DNA from: UBA685 sp049890115
Lineage (GTDB): Bacteria > Pseudomonadota > Alphaproteobacteria > Puniceispirillales > Puniceispirillaceae
Length of the DNA: 29,695 nt
Direction of reading: 5' to 3'
NCBI GenBank assembly: GCA_049890115.1
Contig: JBMHCC010000044.1
Location: 1 to 29,695, forward strand
The translations under genes and the position numbers were made by a program. The notes under the pieces were generated by a model, which ran no database searches, had not been told where the DNA came from, and saw only the letters and a program-made list of their open reading frames with translations. This document shows, piece by piece, positions 17,029-25,057 of this stretch (within the stretch, counting starts at the first letter, position 1; each line of letters begins with the position of its first letter).

Positions 17029-17889
17029 ATGTCGAAACCGCCTTTATGCGCAGCAGCTTTGCCAGTGACCAAAGCACCGAAACAGGCACTTCCTATTGGC
17101 AGTGTTGATTGCCATTTTCATATTTTCGATGCGCCATCTGAAATTGTGACAGAAGCGAGCTATCACCCACCAGTTGCATCTGTTTCTGATTATCGCAATC
17201 TGCAAAAGACACTTGGGTTTGAGCGCAGTGTTGTTATTCAACCAAGTATTTATGGTGATGATAACAGAACCACCTTATCTGCCTGTGATCACGACCCCAA
17301 TAGGAAGGCTGTGATTGTGATTGATAATGCTATCTCAGATGATGAACTTCACAAACTAGCACAATCAGATGTGACAGGCTGCCGTGTGAATATGTTATTT
17401 TCTAGCGGTGTTAAAAATGATGATTTGCTGGCTTTGACACATCAGATAGCAGAACATGGCTGGCATCTGCAAATTCTGGCTGATTTTTCACAATTAGTAG
17501 AGTTTGAGCGCTTTATCGATCAGTGCCCCGTGCCAATTATGTTTGATCATATGGGGCATATGGCACTGTCATCACACAGCTATCAATCAGATTTTGCGCG
17601 TTTTTTAAAGTTGTTATCAGATGGCAAGATTTGGACGAAATTATCAGCGCCCTATCGGATCTCTACTAGCCAGACCCAGCTTTATGATGATGTGGCATCT
17701 AGCGTCAGCCGGCTTGTTTCGGCTAATCCAGAACAGCTGGTATGGGGCACAGATTGGCCTCATCCACAAGCTGGCAAGGTGATGCCAGATGATACGTTAA
17801 TGCTTGACCAGCTGATGGATTGGATACCTAATAGCCAAGATAGACAGCGAATTTTTGCATCTAATCCCCAGATATTTTATGGCATTTAG
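17029..17889 (+). CDS. Amidohydrolase-2 family lactonase-like hydrolase (LigI / COG3618 type)
   Basis: A TIM-barrel metal hydrolase of 286 residues in the group of 2-pyrone-4,6-dicarboxylate lactonase (LigI). Visible are DCHFHIFD near residues 27-34, LGFERSVVIQPSIYGDDN, GWHLQI, PVPIMFDHMGHM, and WGTDWPHPQ with the catalytic Asp, followed by 'MPDD'. LigI from Sphingomonas shares this motif order, but COG3618 contains other sugar-lactone and carboxylate lactonases, so the substrate is open. AAAGGTTG lies about 10 bp before the ATG. It heads a four-gene same-strand cluster with an NTF2-like protein, a tartrate/malate dehydrogenase-like enzyme and a dehalogenase-like hydrolase, implying use of a dicarboxylic or hydroxy acid. 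Confidence 0.83.
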   Translation: MSKPPLCAAALPVTKAPKQALPIGSVDCHFHIFDAPSEIVTEASYHPPVASVSDYRNLQKTLGFERSVVIQPSIYGDDNRTTLSACDHDPNRKAVIVIDNAISDDELHKLAQSDVTGCRVNMLFSSGVKNDDLLALTHQIAEHGWHLQILADFSQLVEFERFIDQCPVPIMFDHMGHMALSSHSYQSDFARFLKLLSDGKIWTKLSAPYRISTSQTQLYDDVASSVSRLVSANPEQLVWGTDWPHPQAGKVMPDDTLMLDQLMDWIPNSQDRQRIFASNPQIFYGI

Positions 17890-17906
17890 CACAAGGATAA
17901 AGAGCA

Positions 17907-18290
17907 ATGACAGACCAGCCAGCGATAGTAGCAGCATTAGCTGTCATGGATGCGCATATCGAAGCTTTAAACGCACATGATGAAGCAGCTCTGGCAGAAA
18001 CATTGCATTTTCCGCATATCCGCCTTAGTTCCTCTGATCTAAAAATCTGGCCAGATGCTGATAGTTATTTTGCCGATTTCAGAGCCCGTGCTGGTGGGGA
18101 TTGGCACCATTCAGCCTTTGATGACATAAAGGTGCTGGCAAGCAGCGATGATAAAGTGCATCTGGATGCCGCCATCATCAGATATGATGCCCATAATACC
18201 ATCATCAACCAATTCCGCTCTCTTTGGGTGATATTACGCGATAATGAAAGATGGGCCGCCAAGATGCGTTCTTCTTTTGCTGGATCATAA
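17907..18290 (+). CDS. Small NTF2-like (SnoaL/DUF4440-type) protein
   Basis: A 127-residue single-domain protein with the NTF2-like cone fold expected from its pattern. An N-terminal helix (IVAALAVMDAHIEALNAHDE) leads to FPHIRLSSSDLKIW, then helix SYFADFRARAGGDWHHSAFD, and closing strands (VHLDAAIIRYDAHN, FRSLWVILRDNERWAAKMRS). Such proteins may be enzymes (SnoaL, ketosteroid isomerase) or ligand-binding partners; no catalytic pair stands out. It lies 17 bp after the lactonase-like gene with AAGGATAAAGAG before the ATG, so it is cotranscribed and could act on the same substrate. Confidence 0.75.
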   Translation: MTDQPAIVAALAVMDAHIEALNAHDEAALAETLHFPHIRLSSSDLKIWPDADSYFADFRARAGGDWHHSAFDDIKVLASSDDKVHLDAAIIRYDAHNTIINQFRSLWVILRDNERWAAKMRSSFAGS

Positions 18291-18370
18291 ATAAGTTTAA
18301 TGAATTAAGGCTATGCCTTTGGTATAGTTATGCTTCACGCCCTCTCTCTGAACAAAGGATAATCTTAATC

Positions 18371-19450
18371 ATGCAAAATAGTTGGAAAATTTCTGTTATT
18401 CCTGGTGATGGTATTGGCAAGGAAGTTGTGCTAGAGGGATTGCGTGTTTTGAACGCGGTACAAAAACGCTTCCAGCTTGGCTTTGATTTTGCCGAATATG
18501 ATTTTGCCTCAGCTGATTATTATCAAAAAACGGGTCAGATGTTGCCAGATGATTGGAAAGCCAAGCTAGGGGCAAGTGATGCCATCTTTTTTGGCGCTGT
18601 TGGCTGGCCAGATATTGTGCCTGATCATATTTCGCTTTGGGGCTCGTTAATCCAGTTTCGCCGCGAATTTGATCAATATGTCAGTTTGCGTCCAGCGCGC
18701 GCTATGAAAGGTGTGCCTTTGCCGCTTGCCAATCGTGAAGCTGGCGATATTGATATGATGATTATCCGCGAAAATACTGAAGGTGAATATTCTAGCATCG
18801 GTGGGCGTATGTTCGCAGGTACAGAGCGTGAAATTGTGATGCAGGAAACTGTGATGAGCCGCACCGGTGTTGACCGCATCTTAAAATATGCGTTCGAGTT
18901 AGCTCGTAAAAGAGGTGGTCACCTCACATCTGCGACGAAATCAAATGGCATCTCTATTACCATGCCTTATTGGGATGAAAGAGTAGCAGAGATGGCAAAA
19001 GACTATCCAGATGTCAGCGTGGATAAATATCATATTGATATTTTAACAGCACAATTTGTGCTTCATCCAGATTGGTTTGATGTTGTTGTTGCCTCTAATT
19101 TATTTGGCGATATCCTGTCTGATTTAGGTCCAGCCTGCACAGGCACAATCGGCATTGCCCCATCTGGTAATATTAATCCTGAAGGGCTTTATCCGTCTTT
19201 GTTTGAGGCTGTTCATGGCTCTGCCCCTGATATTGCTGGCAAGAATATTGCAAACCCTGTCGGCCAGATTTGGGCAGCTGCTATGATGCTTGATCATCTT
19301 GGTGCCAAAGAAGCCAGTGATGCGATTGTCTGGGCAATAGAACAGGTGCTAAGTGAACAAAGCCTGCGGACAGCTGATCTAGGTGGCAAAGCTGATACAG
19401 TCACCTGCGGAACAGCGATTGCTGATGCTGTTTTAGAAGCCCCAAAATGA
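18371..19450 (+). CDS. Tartrate/D-malate dehydrogenase-like decarboxylating dehydrogenase (TtuC/DmlA)
   Basis: A beta-decarboxylating dehydrogenase related to isopropylmalate dehydrogenase. The 359 residues carry ISVIPGDGIGKEVV at 7-20, FGAVGWPDIVPDHISLWGSL (the GWP-x-x-x-PDHISLWG stretch is typical of TtuC/YeaU), and SLRPARAM. RENTEGEYSS, the metal-site DILSDLGPA, and VHGSAPDIAGKNIANP for NAD(H) follow. It most likely oxidises D-malate, tartrate or a related hydroxy acid to a keto acid and CO2. I chose ATG 18371; the frame is open upstream to 18251 but that part overlaps the previous gene. AAAGGATAA lies about 10 bp before the start. Its stop overlaps the next gene's start (ATGA). Confidence 0.85.
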   Translation: MQNSWKISVIPGDGIGKEVVLEGLRVLNAVQKRFQLGFDFAEYDFASADYYQKTGQMLPDDWKAKLGASDAIFFGAVGWPDIVPDHISLWGSLIQFRREFDQYVSLRPARAMKGVPLPLANREAGDIDMMIIRENTEGEYSSIGGRMFAGTEREIVMQETVMSRTGVDRILKYAFELARKRGGHLTSATKSNGISITMPYWDERVAEMAKDYPDVSVDKYHIDILTAQFVLHPDWFDVVVASNLFGDILSDLGPACTGTIGIAPSGNINPEGLYPSLFEAVHGSAPDIAGKNIANPVGQIWAAAMMLDHLGAKEASDAIVWAIEQVLSEQSLRTADLGGKADTVTCGTAIADAVLEAPK

Positions 19451-20352
19451 CACCCTCACCCTTCCTAGCTGGATTTCGGACTGCTAAAGCTGCTCTTGCT
19501 GGCACCACCATTCATTATGCTATCGCTGGCGAGGGGCCGGCTCTGCTATTGCTTCATGGGCATCCACAAACCCATATTGTCTGGCGTAAAATTGCGCCCC
19601 AATTCGTGGCAGCTGGCTATCAGGTGATTGCCCCTGATTTGCGTGGTTATGGTGATAGTGGCAAGCCTCAAAGTGATGAGACACATGCCGCTTATTCGAA
19701 AAGAGCCATGGCACAGGATATGGCCGAATTATTGCACCATCTTGGTATCCAGCACTGTGCCGTGATAGGCCATGATAGAGGTGGCAGAGTTGCCCACAGA
19801 ATGGCGCTTGACCATCCAGAGACGGTCACCAAGATAGCAGTCTTAGATATCGCACCAACACGCACCATGTATGAGCGCACAGATCAAGAATTTGCCACAC
19901 GTTATTTCTGGTGGTTTTTTCTGATTCAGCCTTATGATTTTCCTGAAAAAATGATCGGTCAAGATCCAGAATATTTCCTACGCCGTCATATTGCAGGACA
20001 GGTGAAAATACCTGATGTTATTGAAGAAGATGTTATGTGCGAATATGTGAGATGCTATCAAAACCCTGAGACTATCCATGCCATTTGTGAAGATTACCGC
20101 GCTGCTGCGAGCATTGATCTGGTTCATGATAAGCAAGATGAGGATAAACGCATCACAGCACCATTAATGGCTATCTGGGGTGAGCAATCTGTTGTTGGGC
20201 AGCTTTATGATGTGAGCGCCACTTGGCAAGATAAAGCAGATGATGTGCGCGGTGTTGCGCTTGCCTGTGGCCATGCATTGCCAGAAGAAAAACCAGATAT
20301 GCTTTTCGCCAAGCTGATTGATTTCTTAGCAGATGAGTGCCAGCCAACATAA
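19447..20352 (+). CDS. Haloacetate dehalogenase-like alpha/beta hydrolase with altered halide pocket
   Basis: An alpha/beta hydrolase of 301 residues closest in motif order to fluoroacetate/haloacetate dehalogenases. LLLHGHPQTHIVWRKIAP holds the oxyanion region, APDLRGYGDS follows, GHDRGGRVAHR places the nucleophile Asp110, Arg111 and Arg114, and Asp134 is the acid. The base His is in CGHALPEE near the end. In RPA1163 the halide is held by His155, Trp156 and Tyr219. Here position 155 is Trp, Trp156 is kept, and the Tyr of CEDYR is kept. No tryptophan occupies the RPA1163 Trp185 position. A different leaving group or acyl substrate is possible. The ATGA overlap with the dehydrogenase gene implies coupling in one operon. 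Confidence 0.8.
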   Translation: MTPSPFLAGFRTAKAALAGTTIHYAIAGEGPALLLLHGHPQTHIVWRKIAPQFVAAGYQVIAPDLRGYGDSGKPQSDETHAAYSKRAMAQDMAELLHHLGIQHCAVIGHDRGGRVAHRMALDHPETVTKIAVLDIAPTRTMYERTDQEFATRYFWWFFLIQPYDFPEKMIGQDPEYFLRRHIAGQVKIPDVIEEDVMCEYVRCYQNPETIHAICEDYRAAASIDLVHDKQDEDKRITAPLMAIWGEQSVVGQLYDVSATWQDKADDVRGVALACGHALPEEKPDMLFAKLIDFLADECQPT

Positions 20353-20392
20353 AATATAATCTGGCTGATTTGTCGTAATGGCTAGAGACTTA

Positions 20393-22021
20393 TCATTTAT
20401 GAGATTTCAGGATTTGCGGCGAGGCAATTTTATCAGAGATAGCAAAATCCCAAATCTGAGGTCCATCTTGCGCTAGAAATGCTTGCATCTTATCTGCCAC
20501 ATTCTCAAGGCTTGTAAAATTTGTACCAGTGACACCAAAGCCGTCACCAATCGCTGCAAAATCAGGCCTGCCAAAAACAGAACCTGCCAAAGAGATGCCA
20601 TCTTTGCGCAATTTATGTACCTCTGAGCCATAAGCACCATCATTGAGAATAATGGTTAGAATTTTCATCTTATGACGCATCATGGTTTCTAGCTCTTGAA
20701 TATGCATCAAAGCTGAGCCATCACCATCTATCAAAATAACAGGTCTATTTGGATAAGCGGCTGCCACGCCAAGCGCAAATGATGTGCCATTGCCAATCGC
20801 GCCAAATTCACGAATTACGGTAAAATGTGTTTGGGGATGCTGATTTAAATGTGCGCTATAATAGGCGCTATGGCCAGATGTGTTAATGAGATGACATGCT
20901 GGCGAAATCACTTCAGATAATGCTTTGATAACTGCCATTGGATGAAGCAACCCATCTGGTGTATCTGTATCATCTGGTATAAGCAGCGCATCTGCTGTTT
21001 TAGCTTTAATGTCCTGTGTGCGCCACCCTGTCTTAGATTGCACCATATCAGCCAAAGCCTGAGCGCCAATTTTAGCATCACAAGTTACCAAATAATCAGC
21101 CGCTTTGCGACCTTGCACATGATGTTGCGGGTCAATATCAATATGAATAACAGTCGCATCTGGGGTTAATGCGCCGCCATTAAAGGCATGATTGGCAAGA
21201 CGTGCCCCTATCGCAATCACAAGGTCAGATTGGGCAAAAATCGCCTTTGCTTTTTCTGTGGCAAAGCCGCCAGCCATACCAAGAGAGAAATCTTCATGAT
21301 AAAAATAGCCCTTTGCAGGCAAGGTGGTCGTAAGCAATGCCCCTGTTTTCTCGGCAAGTGCAAGGCACGCATCATGCGCATCTGCTGAAACAGCACCAAG
21401 CCCTGCCAATAAGATAGGCCGCTCTGCCTTATTAATCAGCTCCGCTGCCTTTGCAAGAGCGTCAGGTGTGGCTGCGGTTGCTGTGATAGCCTCAATATCT
21501 TCAATAACAGGATGAGAGGTAGCGTCATCATCCACCTCATCTTGTTGCAGATCAAATGGCACACCGATGACAACGACCTTTTTATGATTTGCGGCATCTG
21601 CTATCGCCTGATGGATTGTTGCGATCATAGTGCTAGGGTCATGACAAGCATAATAGCTAGCCCCGCATGCCTCAACAAAAGGCGCCTGGTCAATTTTTTG
21701 ATTATACCATTCTTTGCGCAATGGTGCCTCACCAGCAAACACAACCAGCGGAATTTGGGCACGAACTGCAATCGGCAGAATTGTTGTCAGCTGCGTTACA
21801 CCTGGCCCACAGGTGACAGTGGCAAACCCAATTTTCCCTGTTGATCTGGCATAGCTGGCAGCTGCTGCAACAGCCGCATGCTCATGACGCGTATAGATAA
21901 ATCGCATACCAAGATCAGATAATGCGCCTGCCATATGCATATTAGCATCACCCAAAAGGGCAAAGCACACTTCCAGATTATGCTGTGAAAAGGTCTTAGC
22001 AATAGCGTGATAATAATTCAT
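20393..22021 (-). CDS. Thiamine diphosphate-dependent enzyme, acetolactate synthase-like
   Basis: A ThDP-dependent 2-keto-acid enzyme of the benzoylformate decarboxylase/acetolactate synthase/oxalyl-CoA decarboxylase superfamily. The 542 residues have an N-terminal PYR domain with the catalytic Glu in YTRHEHAAVAAAASYAR, a central domain, and a C-terminal PP domain with ILIDGDGSALMHIQELETMM then ILNDGAYGSEVHKL, the metal and ThDP motif. IREFGAIGNGTSFALG precedes it. The reaction cannot be settled from motifs. I chose ATG 22021, with GAGGGTG 5-6 bp upstream; the frame is open 13 codons further. It converges on the dehydrogenase/dehalogenase cluster, 40 bp apart with no strong terminator seen. 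Its leader may contain an attenuator-like hairpin. Confidence 0.83.
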   Translation of the reverse strand: MNYYHAIAKTFSQHNLEVCFALLGDANMHMAGALSDLGMRFIYTRHEHAAVAAAASYARSTGKIGFATVTCGPGVTQLTTILPIAVRAQIPLVVFAGEAPLRKEWYNQKIDQAPFVEACGASYYACHDPSTMIATIHQAIADAANHKKVVVIGVPFDLQQDEVDDDATSHPVIEDIEAITATAATPDALAKAAELINKAERPILLAGLGAVSADAHDACLALAEKTGALLTTTLPAKGYFYHEDFSLGMAGGFATEKAKAIFAQSDLVIAIGARLANHAFNGGALTPDATVIHIDIDPQHHVQGRKAADYLVTCDAKIGAQALADMVQSKTGWRTQDIKAKTADALLIPDDTDTPDGLLHPMAVIKALSEVISPACHLINTSGHSAYYSAHLNQHPQTHFTVIREFGAIGNGTSFALGVAAAYPNRPVILIDGDGSALMHIQELETMMRHKMKILTIILNDGAYGSEVHKLRKDGISLAGSVFGRPDFAAIGDGFGVTGTNFTSLENVADKMQAFLAQDGPQIWDFAISDKIASPQILKSHK

Positions 22022-22444
22022 TTTTGCACCCTCATTCACAGACTGCCCCTTTTGCGACAAACAGATAGCATCGCTTGTTTGTGGCTCAATTATAAGACTA
22101 AAGATTTCACAATGATTATCAATGCGAAGAAATGAAAATTTGAAATCATTATTGATGATTGTGACTGTTTGTAACTGTTTGGCTCTCTTCAGATTTGGCG
22201 ATAGTCACAATATCTTTGATAAAAAGAGGCCCCACCATCATAAGAGCTGTCATCTTGTATCTAATCCCAGCAAGGTTAGGGCCTAAAGACGAATCATGCC
22301 TATTTTTTAGGTGAGTTACCCCAAGCAGATGATATCGCATTGATAATCTGATGATAGCTTCTGCCTGTTTATGATGTGCTAAGAAGCCAATAAAGTGACC
22401 TTATTCAGCCAAATTTTGTAACAGTCATGTAGAATTTTACAAAT
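22022..22444. other. Intergenic region between ThDP-enzyme gene and pstS
   Basis: Holds the minus-strand leader of the ThDP-enzyme gene and the upstream part of the pstS promoter region. A minus-strand hairpin with a U-tract lies at 22221-22284. A 10-bp near repeat, GTGACTGTTT then GTAACTGTTT, occupies 22161-22180. The only frame of size, 63 codons on the minus strand at 22149-22340, has no ribosome site and no family signature and I do not call it. Confidence 0.5.
22221..22284 (-). terminator. Possible attenuator or terminator in the leader of the ThDP-enzyme gene
   Basis: Read on the minus strand, AGGCCC (22284-22279) pairs with GGGCCT (22232-22227), extended by a short GGT/ACC pairing, over a loop of about 46 nt. 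It is followed by TTTTT from the A-tract at 22221-22225. It lies about 200 bp before ATG 22021, so it could end a leader transcript. The long loop makes it uncertain. Confidence 0.35.
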
Positions 22445-22489
22445 CTGATACAAATCCGTCATAAAACTGTAACAAATAAAGGCTATGAC
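22445..22489 (+). promoter_or_regulatory. Pho box and -10 element of pstS
   Basis: CTGATAC (22445), CCGTCAT (22456) and CTGTAAC (22467) are 7-mers repeated every 11 bp. The last two match the PhoB consensus CTGTCAT-N4-CTGTCAT in 12 of 14 positions. A -10-like TATGAC (22484-22489) follows 10 bp later, and pstS begins 35 bp further. This is the known layout of PhoB-activated promoters. Confidence 0.85.
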
Positions 22490-22524
22490 TCGCTCATCGA
22501 AAAACACTCAGTGAGGAAAGTTAC

Positions 22525-23571
22525 ATGTTTAAGCGTTCGATATATCTTGGTTTCGTATCAGGCCTTTCTCTAGCATCAGTGGCGATGAGCGCACAAGCGC
22601 GCGATTACATATCTGTTGCTGGCTCTTCAACCGTTTTGCCTTTTGCAACAATCGTAGCAGAACAGATGGGCAATAACCCGTCTTATAAGACACCTGTTGT
22701 TGAATCAGGTGGCTCTTCTTTTGGTAAGAAAAGTGTTTGTGATGGCATTGGTGCAGAGTTTATTGATATTGGGAATGCGTCTTCACGCATGAAGGTTGGT
22801 GAATTGGAATATTGTGATGCCAATGGTGTAACGCTAACCGAAATTAAGGTCGGTTATGATGGTATCGTTCTAGCAAGCGCAAAATCAGGGATCTCAATGG
22901 AAATCTCAAAGGCTGATTTAGGCAAAGCATTAACAGCACGTGTGCCAAATGCTGATAACACCGCGATGATTCCAAACCCTTACATGAAGTGGAGTGATGT
23001 GAACCCTGCTCTGCCTGAAATCGCCATCAGAGTTTATGGCCCGCCAACAACATCAGGCACCAGAGCGTCATTTACGGAATTGGTCAATGAAAAAGGCTAT
23101 TGTAAAAAAGAAGCTGATGCCAAAGCGACATTGAAAGCAATTGGTGAAAAGGCCAAAAATTGCAGAGCGATGCGTACCGATGGCGCCTATGTTGAAGCTG
23201 GCGAGCAAGATAACTTGATTGTCCAAAAGCTTCAGCAAGATCCTAATGCGCTTGGTATCTTTGGCTTCTCTTACCTTGACCAGAACTCAGATACATTGCA
23301 GGGAGCAAAAATCGACGGGGTAGAGCCAACATTTGATGCCATTGCTGATGGTGATTATTCTGTCTCACGTGCGCTTTATTATTATGTAAAGCATGAGCAT
23401 ATGGATGTTATTCCTGGCATGAAAGCCTATCTCAATGAATGGGCAAAGCATTGGGATGAAGATGGTATCCTAGCTGAAAACGGCATGATCCCATTAGGTG
23501 ATGATGAAGCGAAAGCCAATAAAGCAGCAATGAGAGAATTACCAAAACTAACTGCTGACATGCTGAAATAA
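22525..23571 (+). CDS. pstS: Periplasmic phosphate-binding protein PstS
   Basis: Captures phosphate in the periplasm and delivers it to the PstCA permease. The 348 residues begin with a Sec signal peptide (basic start, hydrophobic core, SAQA|RD about residue 26). Phosphate-loop motifs are SVAGSSTVLPF, VESGGSS and DIGNASSRM, then GPPTTSGTR. The length agrees with other alphaproteobacterial PstS proteins. GAGGAAAG lies 6 bp before the ATG. It is the first gene of pstSCAB-phoU, transcribed from the Pho box just upstream. A hairpin after its stop probably reduces readthrough to pstC, as binding proteins are needed in excess. Confidence 0.95.
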   Translation: MFKRSIYLGFVSGLSLASVAMSAQARDYISVAGSSTVLPFATIVAEQMGNNPSYKTPVVESGGSSFGKKSVCDGIGAEFIDIGNASSRMKVGELEYCDANGVTLTEIKVGYDGIVLASAKSGISMEISKADLGKALTARVPNADNTAMIPNPYMKWSDVNPALPEIAIRVYGPPTTSGTRASFTELVNEKGYCKKEADAKATLKAIGEKAKNCRAMRTDGAYVEAGEQDNLIVQKLQQDPNALGIFGFSYLDQNSDTLQGAKIDGVEPTFDAIADGDYSVSRALYYYVKHEHMDVIPGMKAYLNEWAKHWDEDGILAENGMIPLGDDEAKANKAAMRELPKLTADMLK

Positions 23572-23597
23572 ACCCCTTATAACTACAGATAACAGGC

Positions 23598-23628
23598 AAA
23601 GACGTCCTTGCTATCAAGTGACGTCTTT
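23598..23628 (+). terminator. pstS-pstC intergenic attenuator hairpin
   Basis: AAAGACGTC (23598-23606) pairs with GACGTCTTT (23620-23628) around a 13-nt loop, with further T residues after it. It lies 26 bp after pstS. Within an operon it likely acts as a partial terminator and as a 3' stabiliser for the pstS transcript. Confidence 0.8.
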
Positions 23629-23671
23629 TTGCCGCACTAACAAGGCGAATGATCTAAAGTAGGATAAGAGT

Positions 23672-25057
23672 ATGCCTGTGTTTTTTAATGTTGCCATCAT
23701 CCTAGCTATTGCGGGATATGCGTATTTTCAGGGGCTGTCATGGGCTATGAAAATACGTAATAAACAAGGCGAATCATTGCACTCTTTGCCTCATTATTAT
23801 GGCATTTACCCTGTCTTGGTGACACTTATCCCTGCTTTATTTTGCCTTTTGGCTTTCATGATTGGTGATGAATTTTACATCCGCAATCAAATAGCAGACC
23901 TTATTCCAGCATATATTAAGTCAGCACCTGAATTTTCACTTACCATCCAATTAGCGCAAATCAAAAATGTCGCTGATGGCATTATCTTTGGCGAGCCAGA
24001 ACAATGGATGATGATTGCCGGACAAAAATGGTCAGCCTTACAGGCAGATGTGGATGTTATCGCAAGCATCATGACAATCGGACTGGCTGTTTCAGGCGCT
24101 ATTTTTGCGCAAACACGTATCCAAGCACAATTCCGCGCACGCAATCAGGTTGAGAGAATTATCGTCATATTTCTGGGTGCAAGCTCACTGATTGCGATTA
24201 TCACAACCATTGGCATTGTGGTATCAGTCGTATTTGAATCATTGCGGTTTTTCCAGCTTGTGCCTGTTACTGAATTCTTATTCAACACGACATGGAACCC
24301 CCAATTTGAAGGGGCTGAGCGTGCTGGTTCAGGCGGCGCGAATGCTGTTTATGGCTCAGTGCCATTATTTGCTGGCACCTTATTGATTTCACTTGTGGCT
24401 TTGACAGTTGCGGTTCCTGTTGGCCTGTTCTCTGCTATTTATTTATCCGAATATGCCAGCCCGCGCCAACGTGCGCTGATTAAGCCGATAATGGAATTGC
24501 TAGCTGGTGTTCCAACAGTTGTATATGGCTTTTTTGCAGCTTTGACAGTGGCGCCTTTTGTGCGTGATCTTGGTGCCTCATTTGGTTTGACAGTTGCCTC
24601 TGAATCAGCACTTGCTGCTGGATTTGTGATGGGCATTATGATTATCCCCTTTGTATCCTCATTATCAGATGATGTGATTAATGCTGTGCCTCAATCATTG
24701 CGAGACGCCGCCTATGGGCTTGGTTCAACCAAGAGCGAGACGGTGCGTCAGGTCGTATTGCCAGCAGCCTTATCAGGGATAGCCGCTAGTATTTTACTTG
24801 CTGTCTCACGTGCTGTGGGCGAGACGATGATTGTGGTGATGGCAGCAGGCTTGGCAGCCAATCTGTCCTACAACCCCTTTGATGCGGTCACAACTGTGAC
24901 CTCTCAGATTGTAACAATCCTTGTGGGGGATCAGGAATTTGAGTCAGCCAAAACCCTATCAGCTTTTGCATTGGCGCTAACCTTAATCCTGATTACCTTG
25001 GCCTTAAATATGCTAGCGCTGTCTATTGTGAAAAAATATAAGGAGCAATATGACTAA
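23672..25057 (+). CDS. pstC: Phosphate ABC transporter permease PstC
   Basis: One of two membrane subunits of the high-affinity phosphate importer. The 461 residues include an N-terminal extension with two or three extra hydrophobic segments (residues 2-20, 48-66, about 130-150) and a soluble loop. A classical permease domain follows from about 160 (LVALTVAVPVGLFSAIYLSE, LLAGVPTVVYGFFAALTVAP). The EAA-type loop is VPQSLRDAAYGLGSTKSET. E. coli PstC has about 319 residues; the long form is, to my knowledge, usual in alphaproteobacteria. The ATG at 23672 has only a weak ribosome site (AGGATAAGAG). Its end overlaps pstA by 8 bp. Confidence 0.93.
   Translation: MPVFFNVAIILAIAGYAYFQGLSWAMKIRNKQGESLHSLPHYYGIYPVLVTLIPALFCLLAFMIGDEFYIRNQIADLIPAYIKSAPEFSLTIQLAQIKNVADGIIFGEPEQWMMIAGQKWSALQADVDVIASIMTIGLAVSGAIFAQTRIQAQFRARNQVERIIVIFLGASSLIAIITTIGIVVSVVFESLRFFQLVPVTEFLFNTTWNPQFEGAERAGSGGANAVYGSVPLFAGTLLISLVALTVAVPVGLFSAIYLSEYASPRQRALIKPIMELLAGVPTVVYGFFAALTVAPFVRDLGASFGLTVASESALAAGFVMGIMIIPFVSSLSDDVINAVPQSLRDAAYGLGSTKSETVRQVVLPAALSGIAASILLAVSRAVGETMIVVMAAGLAANLSYNPFDAVTTVTSQIVTILVGDQEFESAKTLSAFALALTLILITLALNMLALSIVKKYKEQYD

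Noticed and set aside
22149..22340. 63-codon minus-strand frame upstream of the ThDP-enzyme gene
   Set aside because: No ribosome site, no family pattern, and it overlaps the attenuator-like hairpin, so better read as leader or spacer.
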